Made by a program: the position numbers and the translations under genes
DNA from: an uncultured Collinsella sp.
GTDB lineage: Bacteria; Actinomycetota; Coriobacteriia; Coriobacteriales; Coriobacteriaceae
Assembly (NCBI GenBank): GCA_937926755.1
Contig: CALBBA010000141.1
Span: forward strand, 1 to 20,653
DNA length: 20,653 bases
Direction: 5' to 3'
Shown: positions 1 to 7,375 of the stretch, one piece after another
Position numbering within the stretch: position 1 is the first letter of the stretch
How the letters are laid out: each line of letters begins with the position of its first letter
Notes under the pieces: model-generated
Databases searched by the model: none
The model's input: only the letters and a program-made list of their open reading frames with translations
What the model was told of the DNA's origin: nothing

Positions 1-1
1 C

Positions 2-607
2 AGAGGCCATTTTCCACGGCTGTTGGGGTGGGGGGCCGGGGGCCCCGGGAGGCCCCGCCATGACGAGTGCGACGTTGAGTCGTTCGCCGACCAGTTCTTG
101 ATAGGCGGTGACGAGCTGTCTAATCTCAGGCGAATTTGCCTGGAGCTCGTCGATGAGGATGAGGATGCCGTGTCCCTGCTCGGTCAGTTTGCGCGCCAGC
201 TGTGTGAGCTTGAACTGAAAGCTCTTGGTCTCCTGCACGTCTCGTGTGAACTCGAGGCCTGCCGAGAACCCAAAAACACTCAGGCTGCCACCCGTGAATT
301 TGGGAAGACAGCGTTTGTTGACGTAAGGCTCGCCTGCCTCTTGGATTTTTTCAACAATACGCTCGAGCATATCCTCGGAGGCCACGGTAGGCGTGGCGAC
401 AACGAAGCCGAGCTTGCGTGCGCGATCGGCAAGTTCCCACAGAAGAACTGTCTTGCCGCTGCCTCGCTGACCAAGCATGAGCGTGGCTCGGTCGCGATTG
501 CCCGGCTCCTGCTCAAGGCCGGATATGAATGTCGAAATTACCGTTTCGCGCCCGACTAGATAAGAGGGGCGATTTCCAAATGAGGGGGAGAAGATGGGTT
601 CGGTCAT
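2..607 (-). CDS. AAA-type ATP-binding protein, C-terminus cut by the window edge
   Basis: An open frame starts at ATG 607 and runs without a stop to the window edge, giving about 202 residues. A strong Shine-Dalgarno (AAAGGAGA) lies just before the ATG. A Walker A motif, GQRGSGKT, is at residues 46-53, and a Walker B motif, ILILIDE, at about 148-154. An N-terminal segment (SYLVGRE) is typical of stand-alone AAA_16/ATPase_2-like STAND-type ATPases. A following hydrophobic strand, NVALVMAG at about 178-185, fits the sensor strand. These residues show nucleotide binding and probable hydrolysis; the biological role is not evident. After residue 185 the frame turns into a Pro/Gly-rich stretch (PPGAPGPPPQQP) read from a very G/C-rich run at 22-58. 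That is unlike this family, so the last ~60 bases may be a sequence or assembly artefact. The C-terminal half lies outside the window. Confidence 0.8.
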   Translation of the reverse strand, partial: MTEPIFSPSFGNRPSYLVGRETVISTFISGLEQEPGNRDRATLMLGQRGSGKTVLLWELADRARKLGFVVATPTVASEDMLERIVEKIQEAGEPYVNKRCLPKFTGGSLSVFGFSAGLEFTRDVQETKSFQFKLTQLARKLTEQGHGILILIDELQANSPEIRQLVTAYQELVGERLNVALVMAGPPGAPGPPPQQPWKMAS

Positions 608-660
608 AAGTCTCCTTTCCTTTTTTTCCTATTTTTTCCTTTCTTTCCTATTCAGTCAAA
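608..660 (-). promoter_or_regulatory. Purine-only leader with repeated GGAAA words before the ATPase
   Basis: Read on the minus strand, about 40 bases before the ATPase start consist almost entirely of A and G, with several GGAAA/GGAAAG words ending in the Shine-Dalgarno. This is likely the untranslated leader of the ATPase mRNA. Multiple SD-like words could act as ribosome standby sites. No clear -10/-35 pair was recognised. Confidence 0.4.
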
Positions 661-733
661 TGAGTTGTTGAGCGAAGGCGGTCACGTAGGCTTCACCGGC
701 AAAACCTCGACATCACCTGCGACTAGAATCTTC

Positions 734-792
734 TGTCTCGATCTGTAACATCTAGCGGGCTAAATCGTCTCTACCTGTTACAGATTTAGACA
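734..792. repeat. CTGTTACAG-type inverted repeat, copy 1
   Basis: The left arm 734-750 (TGTCTCGATCTGTAACA) and right arm 776-792 (TGTTACAGATTTAGACA) are inverted copies with two mismatches, separated by 25 bases. The right arm and its extension to 797 recur as a 22-bp direct repeat at 856-877. The left arm is perfectly complementary to the second copy's right arm (856-872), so alternative pairings are possible. The element lies in the 472-bp intergenic region before the GH1 gene. It could be a mobile palindromic repeat or a regulatory structure. Confidence 0.7.
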
Positions 793-815
793 AACCGCAG
801 GGGCCCGCCCGAAAA

Positions 816-872
816 TCTCGACCTGTAACACCAGGCCCGGTTTTGGCTGCCTAACTGTTACAGATCGAGACA
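816..872. repeat. CTGTTACAG-type inverted repeat, copy 2
   Basis: The arms TCTCGACCTGTAACA (816-830) and TGTTACAGATCGAGA (856-870) are inverted copies with one mismatch around a 25-base centre. This is the second unit of the same element as 734-792, displaced by about 80 bases. The rest of 608-1079 shows no convincing coding frame. Confidence 0.7.
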
Positions 873-886
873 AACCGTGCCCAATC

Positions 887-918
887 CGCCGCAAAGGTGC
901 CTGTCCCCTTTGTGGTGG
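887..918 (-). repeat. Hairpin repeat family A, copy 1 (inverted orientation)
   Basis: The arms CCGCCGCAAAGG and CCTTTGTGGTGG pair through G-U wobbles around the loop TGCCTGTCC. The loop is the reverse complement of GGACAGGCA, the loop of the other family A copies (12607-12647, 16331-16370) and nearly of the one at 19350-19385. This copy is therefore in the opposite orientation. Confidence 0.75.
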
Positions 919-1079
919 CTGGCGGTTTGGGCGGGCAGGTATCAAAAAGTGTCAGACGGGGGCGACTGCCGGACGCCCGTGCGCGAAAAGAAGTGTCGAC
1001 CTGCGTTGCTGCCGTTGAGCGGCGCGCTGTTTGCGGGGATACTGAAGCTACGACAAACAGCGTGTGAAAGGATCGATGT

Positions 1080-2510
1080 ATGGCTTTCCGTAAAGACTTC
1101 CTGTGGGGCGGCGCAACGGCTGCCAACCAGTGCGAGGGCGCCTACAACGTGGATGGCCGCGGCCTGGCCAACGTGGACGTGGCCCCGCACGGCCCCGAGC
1201 GCTATGCGGTGGTCTCCGGCCAGCGCAAGATGCTCGACTTCGAGGACGGCTATTACTACCCCGCGCAGACCGGCATCGATTTCTACCACCATTACAAGGA
1301 GGACATCGCCCTCTTCGCCGAGATGGGCTTTAAGACCTTCCGCATGAGCCTGGCGTGGACCCGCATCTTCCCCAACGGTGACGAGACCGAGCCCAACGAG
1401 GCCGGCCTGGCCTTCTACGAGGACGTGTTCCGCGAGTGCCAGGCGCACGGCATCGAGCCGCTCGTGACCATCACGCACTTCGACTGCCCGATCCATCTCA
1501 TCAAGGAGTACGGCGGCTGGCGCAACCGCAAGCTCATCGACTTCTACAAGAACCTCGCGACCACGATCTTCACCCGCTACAAGGGCCTGGTGAAGTACTG
1601 GCTCACCTTCAACGAGATCAATATGATCTTGCACCTGCCGTTTATGGGTGCCGGTTTGGTCTTTGAGGAGGGCGAGAACAAGGAGGCCGTCGAGTACCTG
1701 GCCGCCCACAACGAGCTCGTCGCCAGCGCTTGGGCAACCAAGATCGCTCACGAGATCGACCCTGAGGTCAAGATCGGTTGCATGCTTGCCGCAGGTAGCT
1801 ACTACCCCTACAGCTGCCGTCCGGGCGATGTACGCCAGGCGCAGATTGACAACCAGAGCAACTATTTCTTCGTCGACGTCCAGAGCCGCGGCTACTACCC
1901 GGCCTATGCCGTCAAGAAGCTCGAGCGTCTGGGCATCAATGTGGGCATGACGGACGAGGACCGCGAGATCCTGGCCGCCAACACCGTCGACTTCATCAGC
2001 TTTAGCTATTACAGCCCCCGTTGCTCCGCCGGTGCCGATAACCCCGATGTCGAGCGCACCCAGGGCAACGCCTTCGCCGGTGCCAAGAACCCCTACCTGC
2101 AGGAGAGCCAATGGGGCTGGGCCATCGATCCGCTGGGCTTCCGCATTACCCTCAATGACCTGTACGACCGCTATCAGAAGCCGCTGTTTGTGGTCGAGAA
2201 CGGCCTGGGCGCCAAGGATGTTGTCGAGGAGGATGGCTCCATCAACGACGACTACCGTATCGACTACCTGCGTCAACATATCGCCGCGATGCGCGATGCG
2301 GTGACCGAGGACGGCGTTGACCTGCTGGGCTACACCACCTGGGGCCCGATCGACCTGGTGTCTGCCGGCACGGGCGAGATGTCCAAGCGCTACGGCTTTA
2401 TCTATGTCGACCGCGATGATGCGGGCAACGGCACTCTCAAGCGTTCCAAAAAGAAGAGCTTTGACTGGTACAAGAAGGTCATCGCCACCAACGGCGAAGA
2501 CCTGGCCTAA
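1080..2510 (+). CDS. GH1 6-phospho-beta-glucosidase
   Basis: This 476-residue glycoside hydrolase family 1 enzyme has the family's usual length. It is predicted to hydrolyse 6-phospho-beta-glucosides delivered by a PTS, giving glucose-6-phosphate and an aglycone in the cytoplasm. The N-terminal FLWGGATAANQCEGA segment is a GH1 signature. The acid/base glutamate is E179 in TFNEIN and the nucleophile is E373 in VVENGLG. The late segment SAGTGEMSKRYGF (428-440), with Lys436 and Tyr438, matches the phosphate pocket of 6-phospho enzymes rather than plain beta-glucosidases. There is no signal peptide. The start is chosen because GAAAGGA at 1066-1072 gives normal spacing; the ATG at 1076 is out of frame. 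No PTS gene is adjacent, but an EIIBC of the beta-glucoside family lies at 7840. BglA/AscB-type assignment is likely; the exact substrate is unknown. Confidence 0.95.
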   Translation: MAFRKDFLWGGATAANQCEGAYNVDGRGLANVDVAPHGPERYAVVSGQRKMLDFEDGYYYPAQTGIDFYHHYKEDIALFAEMGFKTFRMSLAWTRIFPNGDETEPNEAGLAFYEDVFRECQAHGIEPLVTITHFDCPIHLIKEYGGWRNRKLIDFYKNLATTIFTRYKGLVKYWLTFNEINMILHLPFMGAGLVFEEGENKEAVEYLAAHNELVASAWATKIAHEIDPEVKIGCMLAAGSYYPYSCRPGDVRQAQIDNQSNYFFVDVQSRGYYPAYAVKKLERLGINVGMTDEDREILAANTVDFISFSYYSPRCSAGADNPDVERTQGNAFAGAKNPYLQESQWGWAIDPLGFRITLNDLYDRYQKPLFVVENGLGAKDVVEEDGSINDDYRIDYLRQHIAAMRDAVTEDGVDLLGYTTWGPIDLVSAGTGEMSKRYGFIYVDRDDAGNGTLKRSKKKSFDWYKKVIATNGEDLA

Positions 2511-2614
2511 GGGCGCTGAGGCACTCAACCTTGGGGCTCCAACCCTCCTCGCGTACCTAAAGTACGCTTCGTCGGGCTTGTCGCTCCCAATCTCGAGCAC
2601 CTCAGGCCCTTAGG
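2506..2614. repeat. Nested inverted repeat overlapping the GH1 stop codon
   Basis: The outer arms are CCTAAGGGCGCTGAGG (2506-2521) and CCTCAGGCCCTTAGG (2600-2614), differing by one inserted base. The left arm contains the GH1 stop codon (2508-2510). Inside is a second perfect hairpin, GCGTAC-CTAAA-GTACGC (2551-2567). It may terminate transcription or protect the 3' end of the mRNA, or be a repeat element inserted right at the gene end. Confidence 0.6.
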
Positions 2615-2669
2615 AGGCGGACCTGACCGCCGTGTTTCGGAAGTCCTGCTTTATAACGTCCTAACCAAG

Positions 2670-2708
2670 ACACCCGGCGAGCAGTTAATGCCCGCCGGGT
2701 GTTTCGTT
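2670..2708 (+). terminator. Rho-independent-type terminator after the GH1 gene
   Basis: A perfect 10-bp stem ACACCCGGCG (2670-2679) / CGCCGGGTGT (2693-2702) with a 13-base loop is followed by TTCGTT. It lies between convergent genes, so it could also block read-through from the minus strand, though the T-tract favours the plus strand. Confidence 0.7.
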
Positions 2709-2753
2709 AAAAGAAGTGAAAGAAAGCAAAAGAAGTTAAAACTTGCAATTGCA

Positions 2754-4019
2754 CTACGGCGCGAGAACATCCAGCGGAACAACTTGGACGCCGCGGTCAG
2801 TGACATAGGCTTGTGAGCCAAATCCAATGATTGCGACTTTCGAAACTGGCGGGTTGTTTCCGGCAGCGACCATACGCTTCTCGACAGCAACGAGACTGTC
2901 AGACGCCTCTTCGATTTGAGCAGAGCTGAGTTTAACTTCGATCGGAATCCACGTTCCACCGGGAGCCGCAATGACTGCATCGACCTCTAGATCGCGAGAA
3001 TCGTGATAGTGATAGAGACCCATTCCATTTGCTTGCGCATAAACCCACAAATCATGAAGGGCCAACGATTCAAAAAGCAGTCCAAGCGTCTTGAAGTCCA
3101 GCAGTAATGTCTCCGGAGTCGCCCCGAGCGCCGCGGCCGCTAGTGACGGGTCAGCGAGATGATGCTTCTTCGATTCTCTTAGGTGCACTGGAGATCTCAT
3201 TGCAGGGCTCCATGCGGGAATATCGCGAACGAAATTAACCCGAGCGAGAAGAGATATGTATGATGACGCCGTTTGTCTCGACACCTCTCCACCAAGATCG
3301 GCTACGAGCGTTTTGAGTGTCGCCAAAGTGGATTCATTGCGCGCAAGCGATTCAATGACAGCTTTGACCTTTTCAGGGTCGCGGCGAGAGCCGTCGACAC
3401 GGGACAAATCTTCTTCGGCAACTATGTCGATGTATCGTTTGGCCATCGCGGACGCAGCCCGCGCATCGTGTCCGACCGCCGCAGGCCATCCACCACGAAC
3501 AACGCACTCGGCAATCGAGGCAGAATCCAGCGACCCAAAAGCGCCATTGAACTTTTTGCCAGAAATAATGCCCGATAGCTTAACTGCACCGCTGGATTTA
3601 CCAAGTTCGAAAAGCGTCATGGTATCCATGCGCAGTTTGGCGAACCTTCCAGCGCCACTGTGCATCGGACGTTTGTCGTCTCGCGGTGTTGCCGACCCCG
3701 TAAATATGAACTGGCCAGGCTCACCGCCACGGTTGTCACATTCAAACCGTGCCGCGTCCCAAAGTTTCGGAACCTCCTGCCACTCGTCAATTAGCCGTGG
3801 CACCTCGCCGGAAACGGCAAGAGCTGGGTCAGTCTCGGCGCGTAAGCGATTCTCGAAGTTGCGGGACGGGTCCATGAGAAGGAGCCGGGACGCCGCACGG
3901 GTCTCGGCTGTGGTCGTCTTCCCGCACCATTTCGGTCCTTCGATGAGAACGGCACCGAATATGCTCAGCAGCTGGTCGAGCTCATTTTCGATAATTCTAG
4001 TGTAGTACTTCTTTGGCAT
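2754..4019 (-). CDS. AAA_14 / DUF4143 ATP-binding protein
   Basis: This protein of about 421 residues has the two-part architecture of the widespread AAA_14 plus DUF4143 family, whose role is poorly known. From MPKKYY, a Walker A motif GPKWCGKT is at residues 28-35 and a Walker B-like RLIDEWQEVP follows. FIFTGSATP fits the sensor region. The C-terminal part carries LEVDAVI...IPIEVKLS, the E-V-D...E-V-K pattern of the nuclease-like DUF4143 end. The gene is unlinked to its neighbours by strand or function. The start is uncertain: ATG 4019 and in-frame ATG 4031 both lack a Shine-Dalgarno, and TATAAT sits at 4026-4021, so translation may be leaderless or start elsewhere. An array of 23-bp repeats runs right up to the start. 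GC content is lower here than in neighbouring genes, which may reflect horizontal acquisition. Confidence 0.92.
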   Translation of the reverse strand: MPKKYYTRIIENELDQLLSIFGAVLIEGPKWCGKTTTAETRAASRLLLMDPSRNFENRLRAETDPALAVSGEVPRLIDEWQEVPKLWDAARFECDNRGGEPGQFIFTGSATPRDDKRPMHSGAGRFAKLRMDTMTLFELGKSSGAVKLSGIISGKKFNGAFGSLDSASIAECVVRGGWPAAVGHDARAASAMAKRYIDIVAEEDLSRVDGSRRDPEKVKAVIESLARNESTLATLKTLVADLGGEVSRQTASSYISLLARVNFVRDIPAWSPAMRSPVHLRESKKHHLADPSLAAAALGATPETLLLDFKTLGLLFESLALHDLWVYAQANGMGLYHYHDSRDLEVDAVIAAPGGTWIPIEVKLSSAQIEEASDSLVAVEKRMVAAGNNPPVSKVAIIGFGSQAYVTDRGVQVVPLDVLAP

Positions 4020-4120
4020 AATTATAACCATTGATTACCAGCGCGTTTAACTAAATTTACCGTTTTCATTTAACCAAATTTTGCTTTTTTGATTAACCAG
4101 ATTTACGCATTTCAGTTAAC
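4006..4120 (-). repeat. Array of 23-bp direct repeats at the DUF4143 gene start
   Basis: Four consecutive units of exactly 23 bases lie at 4098-4120, 4075-4097, 4052-4074 and 4029-4051. Each ends in TTAAC on the plus strand (GTTAA on the coding strand). A degenerate fifth ending in TATAAC at 4028 continues the register into the start codon. The consensus of the right-hand part is TTTACCnTTTTCATTTAAC. Units are diverged but the period is exact. The period is not a multiple of three and the array is largely upstream of the gene, so it looks like a DNA-level binding array, perhaps an operator or iteron-like site. No spacers are present, so this is not CRISPR. Confidence 0.85.
4021..4026 (-). promoter_or_regulatory. 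Possible -10 hexamer TATAAT at the ATPase start
   Basis: A perfect TATAAT on the minus strand lies one base before ATG 4019. If used, transcription would begin inside the annotated frame, so either the start is wrong, another promoter is used, or the match is chance in an AT-rich stretch. No good -35 was seen. Confidence 0.25.
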
Positions 4121-4145
4121 GAAACAGATTAAACATCTACTGTCT

Positions 4146-4196
4146 GAGTTGGCACTTGGGGACGTACTTAAATGGGTGGCAGTTGGGGACACTCCT
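4146..4196. repeat. Two short TTGGGGAC-containing repeats
   Basis: Between the DUF4143 and DUF1593 genes, the word GTTGGCACTTGGGGAC at 4149-4164 and the related GTGGCAGTTGGGGAC at about 4176-4190 form a diverged direct repeat. The first continues as GTACTTAAA, similar to the GGGGACGTTCTT arms of the inverted repeat at 20574-20629. They may be decayed pieces of the same element. The rest of 4121-4236 shows nothing recognisable. Confidence 0.35.
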
Positions 4197-4236
4197 TGCC
4201 GAATGTGGCGGCTGTCGAATGTGGACGCCGTCCTTG

Positions 4237-5748
4237 CTATGCCACGGTCACGGCGACCTGGGCGTAGCGGGTGCAGGGGCGCTCGGCGCGCGTCTGGACG
4301 GTGAGGGTGAGCACGAAGCGGTCGCCGGGTCGTGCGTCGGCGGGCACGATGAAAGCGGCGTCCATCGCGCATTCATGCCACAGCGACAGATCCTGGACGC
4401 CTGCATAGCTCGACGGGTCCACGGCGACATCCCAATGCGCATCGAAGCCCCTGCCGTCGGGGTCGACGATGGTCGCTGAAAGGGCGACACGCTCACCGGC
4501 TGTAGCACTGCGGTCGGTCGTAACCTCGACAATATGTGCCGGATGTGAGCAGGTGGCCGGATCATGGGCGCACCATTGTGCGCGGGCGGCAAAGTCCTCC
4601 TGATACGCTCGCAGGTAGGGATTGAGGTTGCTGCTCGCGGGTGAACTCAAGGCGGCAAGGCCGGCGGGCGCGTCCGAATCGGGATGCCCGTCCAAGAACA
4701 TGCGGCCGAGCAGCGTGTCGAAGCCGCGGTCATCGATACCGCGCAGGCCAAACGGCAGCAACGGAATATAGGTCATGCTGTCGCCTTCGGCCATAAAATC
4801 GCCGCGCTCAAACTGCACCGCGGGCATGCCTTCTAGACCCCAATCCAGACGGGCATGCTTGCCAAACTGAAAGCGCTCGGGCTCGTTTTCGTAGACCTTA
4901 CCGTCGCCATAGAGCATATGGCGTGCCATAAGGGGGCCGTTGCCCTGCGTGAGATTCTGCTCAGGCCAAGGAGCCTTAAACAGCGGTAGCGTATCGGGTT
5001 GAGCCGTTTTGGCGTCGAAATAGTTGCCATACACATAGGGCACACGCCAAAAGACGAGCTCGGGAAAGAGCTCACGCCCATGGTCGAGCCATGAGTTGTC
5101 CTGCCCTACGCCGTCCGCGACGCCCATCACGCGCACCTTCTGATAGACCCGCTGCTGCACGGCAGGCCATTCGGGCGTGGCGCGATAACGCTCGGCAATG
5201 CTCATGAGGGCGCGGACGATGGTGTTCATGCCGCCCCAGCTGAGCAGCCACAGCGTGCGAGGGTCGTCATCCATGATGGCGTCGGCGATGACGCGCGACC
5301 CTTCAGTCTCCTCAGTCACGTCACCCTCAAAAGCAACATTTCCCACAAACGTACGCTCGATCATCTGCGCGGGCGTGGGAAACGGCGGCTCGTCGGCAGC
5401 GTCCGCATTCGCCTGCAACTGCGGCCAGGCCTGGGCATATTCATTGCTCCAGAGACTCTCAATCCAATGCTCGGGAAACGGACGATACTCACGAAGCTCG
5501 CCGGCCAGTGGATCGGGCTCATGAGGCACAACATCCCAGGTATAAGAGCGACGCCCCTTAGTCCGCCAATGCGGATTCACCTCACCGAGCGTATGAACCC
5601 CATCCCCAAGAAAGTGATACTGCGAAGCCGTATACACCACAGCCTCAACATCAAGCAGATTAAGATACAGAGCCAAATGAACAAGCGAGTTCATATCGTC
5701 GACTTCCATATCGGTAGTAACAATCGCCCGAGTCAAATTCTGAGACAT
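4237..5748 (-). CDS. DUF1593 / Sde182-like nucleoside-hydrolase-fold protein
   Basis: This protein of 503 residues resembles the DUF1593 family (Sde182 type). It has an N-terminal inosine/uridine nucleoside-hydrolase-like domain and a C-terminal beta-sandwich. The N-terminus TTDMEVDDMNS (residues 11-21, Asp13, Asp17, Asp18) corresponds to the metal-binding DxxxDD region of nucleoside hydrolases. LWLLSWGGMNT further on fits the same fold. The last ~95 residues (VTTDRSATAGERVALSA...) look like an Ig-like domain. There is no signal peptide, so a cytoplasmic role is expected, although Sde182 itself was described as a cellulose-binding secreted protein. ATG 5748 is preferred because GGAG lies 8 bases upstream; an in-frame ATG at 5766 lacks a site. 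It is co-oriented with the esterase upstream. Probable role is glycan or N-glycoside hydrolysis; the substrate is unknown. Confidence 0.85.
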   Translation of the reverse strand: MSQNLTRAIVTTDMEVDDMNSLVHLALYLNLLDVEAVVYTASQYHFLGDGVHTLGEVNPHWRTKGRRSYTWDVVPHEPDPLAGELREYRPFPEHWIESLWSNEYAQAWPQLQANADAADEPPFPTPAQMIERTFVGNVAFEGDVTEETEGSRVIADAIMDDDPRTLWLLSWGGMNTIVRALMSIAERYRATPEWPAVQQRVYQKVRVMGVADGVGQDNSWLDHGRELFPELVFWRVPYVYGNYFDAKTAQPDTLPLFKAPWPEQNLTQGNGPLMARHMLYGDGKVYENEPERFQFGKHARLDWGLEGMPAVQFERGDFMAEGDSMTYIPLLPFGLRGIDDRGFDTLLGRMFLDGHPDSDAPAGLAALSSPASSNLNPYLRAYQEDFAARAQWCAHDPATCSHPAHIVEVTTDRSATAGERVALSATIVDPDGRGFDAHWDVAVDPSSYAGVQDLSLWHECAMDAAFIVPADARPGDRFVLTLTVQTRAERPCTRYAQVAVTVA

Positions 5749-5877
5749 AAGCAAAGCTCCAACCAAAATAATTTCAGCCAGTTACGCGCAAGGCAAGACG
5801 GGACCCACGCCCCCATCGCCCGCGACCCGGCGGCCCGCCGGAAGCGCCCGGCCAGGGCAAACGACAATGGCAGCGCA

Positions 5878-6000
5878 GCGGGGACCGGGGCTTAGTTTTG
5901 CAAACATTCCGCAGGGGGCATGGGCCGGCGCAGCGCGAAGCGCAAAGCGCCGACCCATGCATGCCCGAGGACGTTTGCAAAACTAAGCCCCGGTCCCCGC
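5878..6000. repeat. 123-bp element with perfect 28-bp inverted ends
   Basis: The arms 5878-5905 and 5973-6000 are exact reverse complements over 28 bases (each contains CTTAGTTTTGCAAAC or its complement). The interior continues as a second inverted pair, GCATGGGCCGGCGC and GCGCCGACCCATGC, with one mismatch. The whole could fold as a long hairpin. It lies 11 bases beyond the esterase stop and upstream of the DUF1593 gene, so on the minus strand it could terminate or attenuate the esterase transcript. No ORF or transposase is inside; it may be a non-autonomous palindromic element. Confidence 0.85.
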
Positions 6001-6011
6001 GTCGGGATGGA

Positions 6012-7349
6012 TTAACGTTTGACCCTGGCCGACCACTCCCAACAGCCCACCGGCTCGCCGTCGATGAGTACGTTGCCCCCGTCGAAGTCTTGATAACACA
6101 GGTCGTTGAATTGGTGGATCCACACGCCATGGTTGAACGTCTTCTTGGGCGAGCCGTCGGCCTCGCGGTAGCGCCCGGTCAGGTCCTCGACATGGCTAAA
6201 GTACGTGAGGTGCACGTTGGCGCCGACAGCGCGCAGGCGAGCCGTGAGCGGCAGCACGGTCTCCTGCGGGATCACGAGCTCGTCGCCCTTGGAGTGCGTA
6301 AACCACAGCGGCGTCTTGGCAAGGGCGGCGACGTCCTCGTCCGTGGCGTTGTACCACGGCGCGCAGCAGGGAAGGCCCGCGGCGAAGAAATCGGGGTAGT
6401 CGGCGCACAGGCGCAGCGTCATAAAGCCGCCGTTGGAAAGGCCGGCGACCACGATGCGGTCGGTGTCGATGCGGTCGGCGTGCTCAGCGACAAACTCGTC
6501 GATGAGTGCCTTGAGCACGGGGGAGTAGATGCTCTGGTTGGAGTGGCCGAGCTGCTCGACGCCGTTGTCCATCCAAAACGTGGGCGACTGCGGCACGAGC
6601 ACCCAGGCAAAGCCGCCAAAGTAGCGCTGAATCTGCGCCTGGCTGATGGCCGTCACGCGGTTGCCGATATAAGCGCGCGTGGCGCCCTCGCCTTGCGTAG
6701 CGCCCTTGCCCTCGCCAGCGCCGTGCAGGTACACCACGAGCGGGGCCTTCTGGGGCACGACTGTCGTTTCGGGCGCGAAGGGGTTGAAGCAGGCGGAGTC
6801 CTCGGCCTTAAAGCTGGGCTCAAAGAAGCCGTACTCGAGCGCGATGCCGTTGACGGCGGTCTTTTGCGTGGCATTGCTCCAGCCCTTGAGCGCGGGACAG
6901 ATGTCGCCGCGGCAGGTGTCAAAGACCAGGCCGCAGGTTGGATCGTCACCGTCATTGCCGGGAAGGGCCGCGAGCTGCGTGATGCGCAGCTGGTCGTCGA
7001 GCAAGCGCGAGCCCATCACGCTGCCCTCGATCTTCTTGGTCAGGCGCTGCTCGGCGATCTCGAGCGCCACATGGGTGCCAAAGGCGAGCTTGCGTCCGCA
7101 CTCATCGCACGGATAGGCGGCGAGGACGTCGACATAGCCTACGGAAGGTGCGGCGTGGTCGGCGCCGCGCTCTTTGCGCATCAGGATCTCGCCCGTGCGT
7201 TCATGGCGCTCTACATATATATGGAAGGTGCGCGCATCGATATCGTTGGCGCGAACGGTGCACGGCAGGTCGAGCACGACTTTGCTGATCCAGGGGCCAA
7301 AGTCTCCCAGCGTGGTGACGGTTGCGTAGGTGCACGATTTGAGTTCCAT
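6012..7349 (-). CDS. EstA-type alpha/beta-hydrolase (acyl esterase, prolyl-oligopeptidase-like)
   Basis: This 445-residue protein has an N-terminal Ig-like region (about 1-190) followed by an alpha/beta-hydrolase domain, the layout of EstA-like esterases (EstA_Ig_like plus dienelactone-hydrolase/PHB-depolymerase-like). VVYLHGAGEG (205-214) supplies the oxyanion-hole strand. GLSNGG (303-308) is the nucleophile elbow with Ser305. Asp356 in HSKGDELV and His407 (or His412) in FNHGVWIH complete a plausible triad. No signal peptide is seen, so it should act inside the cell, probably removing acyl groups from an imported substrate; substrate choice is not readable. The start follows GAGGAGG at 8-14 bases upstream. 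It is transcribed away from the PTS gene across a shared regulatory region rich in GTAAAC. An alternative is a peptidase of the S9 fold. Confidence 0.88.
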   Translation of the reverse strand: MELKSCTYATVTTLGDFGPWISKVVLDLPCTVRANDIDARTFHIYVERHERTGEILMRKERGADHAAPSVGYVDVLAAYPCDECGRKLAFGTHVALEIAEQRLTKKIEGSVMGSRLLDDQLRITQLAALPGNDGDDPTCGLVFDTCRGDICPALKGWSNATQKTAVNGIALEYGFFEPSFKAEDSACFNPFAPETTVVPQKAPLVVYLHGAGEGKGATQGEGATRAYIGNRVTAISQAQIQRYFGGFAWVLVPQSPTFWMDNGVEQLGHSNQSIYSPVLKALIDEFVAEHADRIDTDRIVVAGLSNGGFMTLRLCADYPDFFAAGLPCCAPWYNATDEDVAALAKTPLWFTHSKGDELVIPQETVLPLTARLRAVGANVHLTYFSHVEDLTGRYREADGSPKKTFNHGVWIHQFNDLCYQDFDGGNVLIDGEPVGCWEWSARVKR

Positions 7350-7375
7350 GAGCTGCCTCCTCTGTGCCGCGAGTG

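Noticed and set aside
23..559. Plus-strand open frame at the left edge
   Set aside because: The minus strand encodes Walker A and B motifs with a good start, so this is its shadow.
942..2600. Long open frame on the minus strand opposite the GH1 gene
   Set aside because: It is antisense to a gene with complete GH1 catalytic motifs; high-GC codon bias leaves the opposite strand open, and the translation has no recognisable domain.
4006..4120. CRISPR-like array
   Set aside because: The 23-bp units are contiguous with no unique spacers, are diverged from one another, and no cas gene is nearby.
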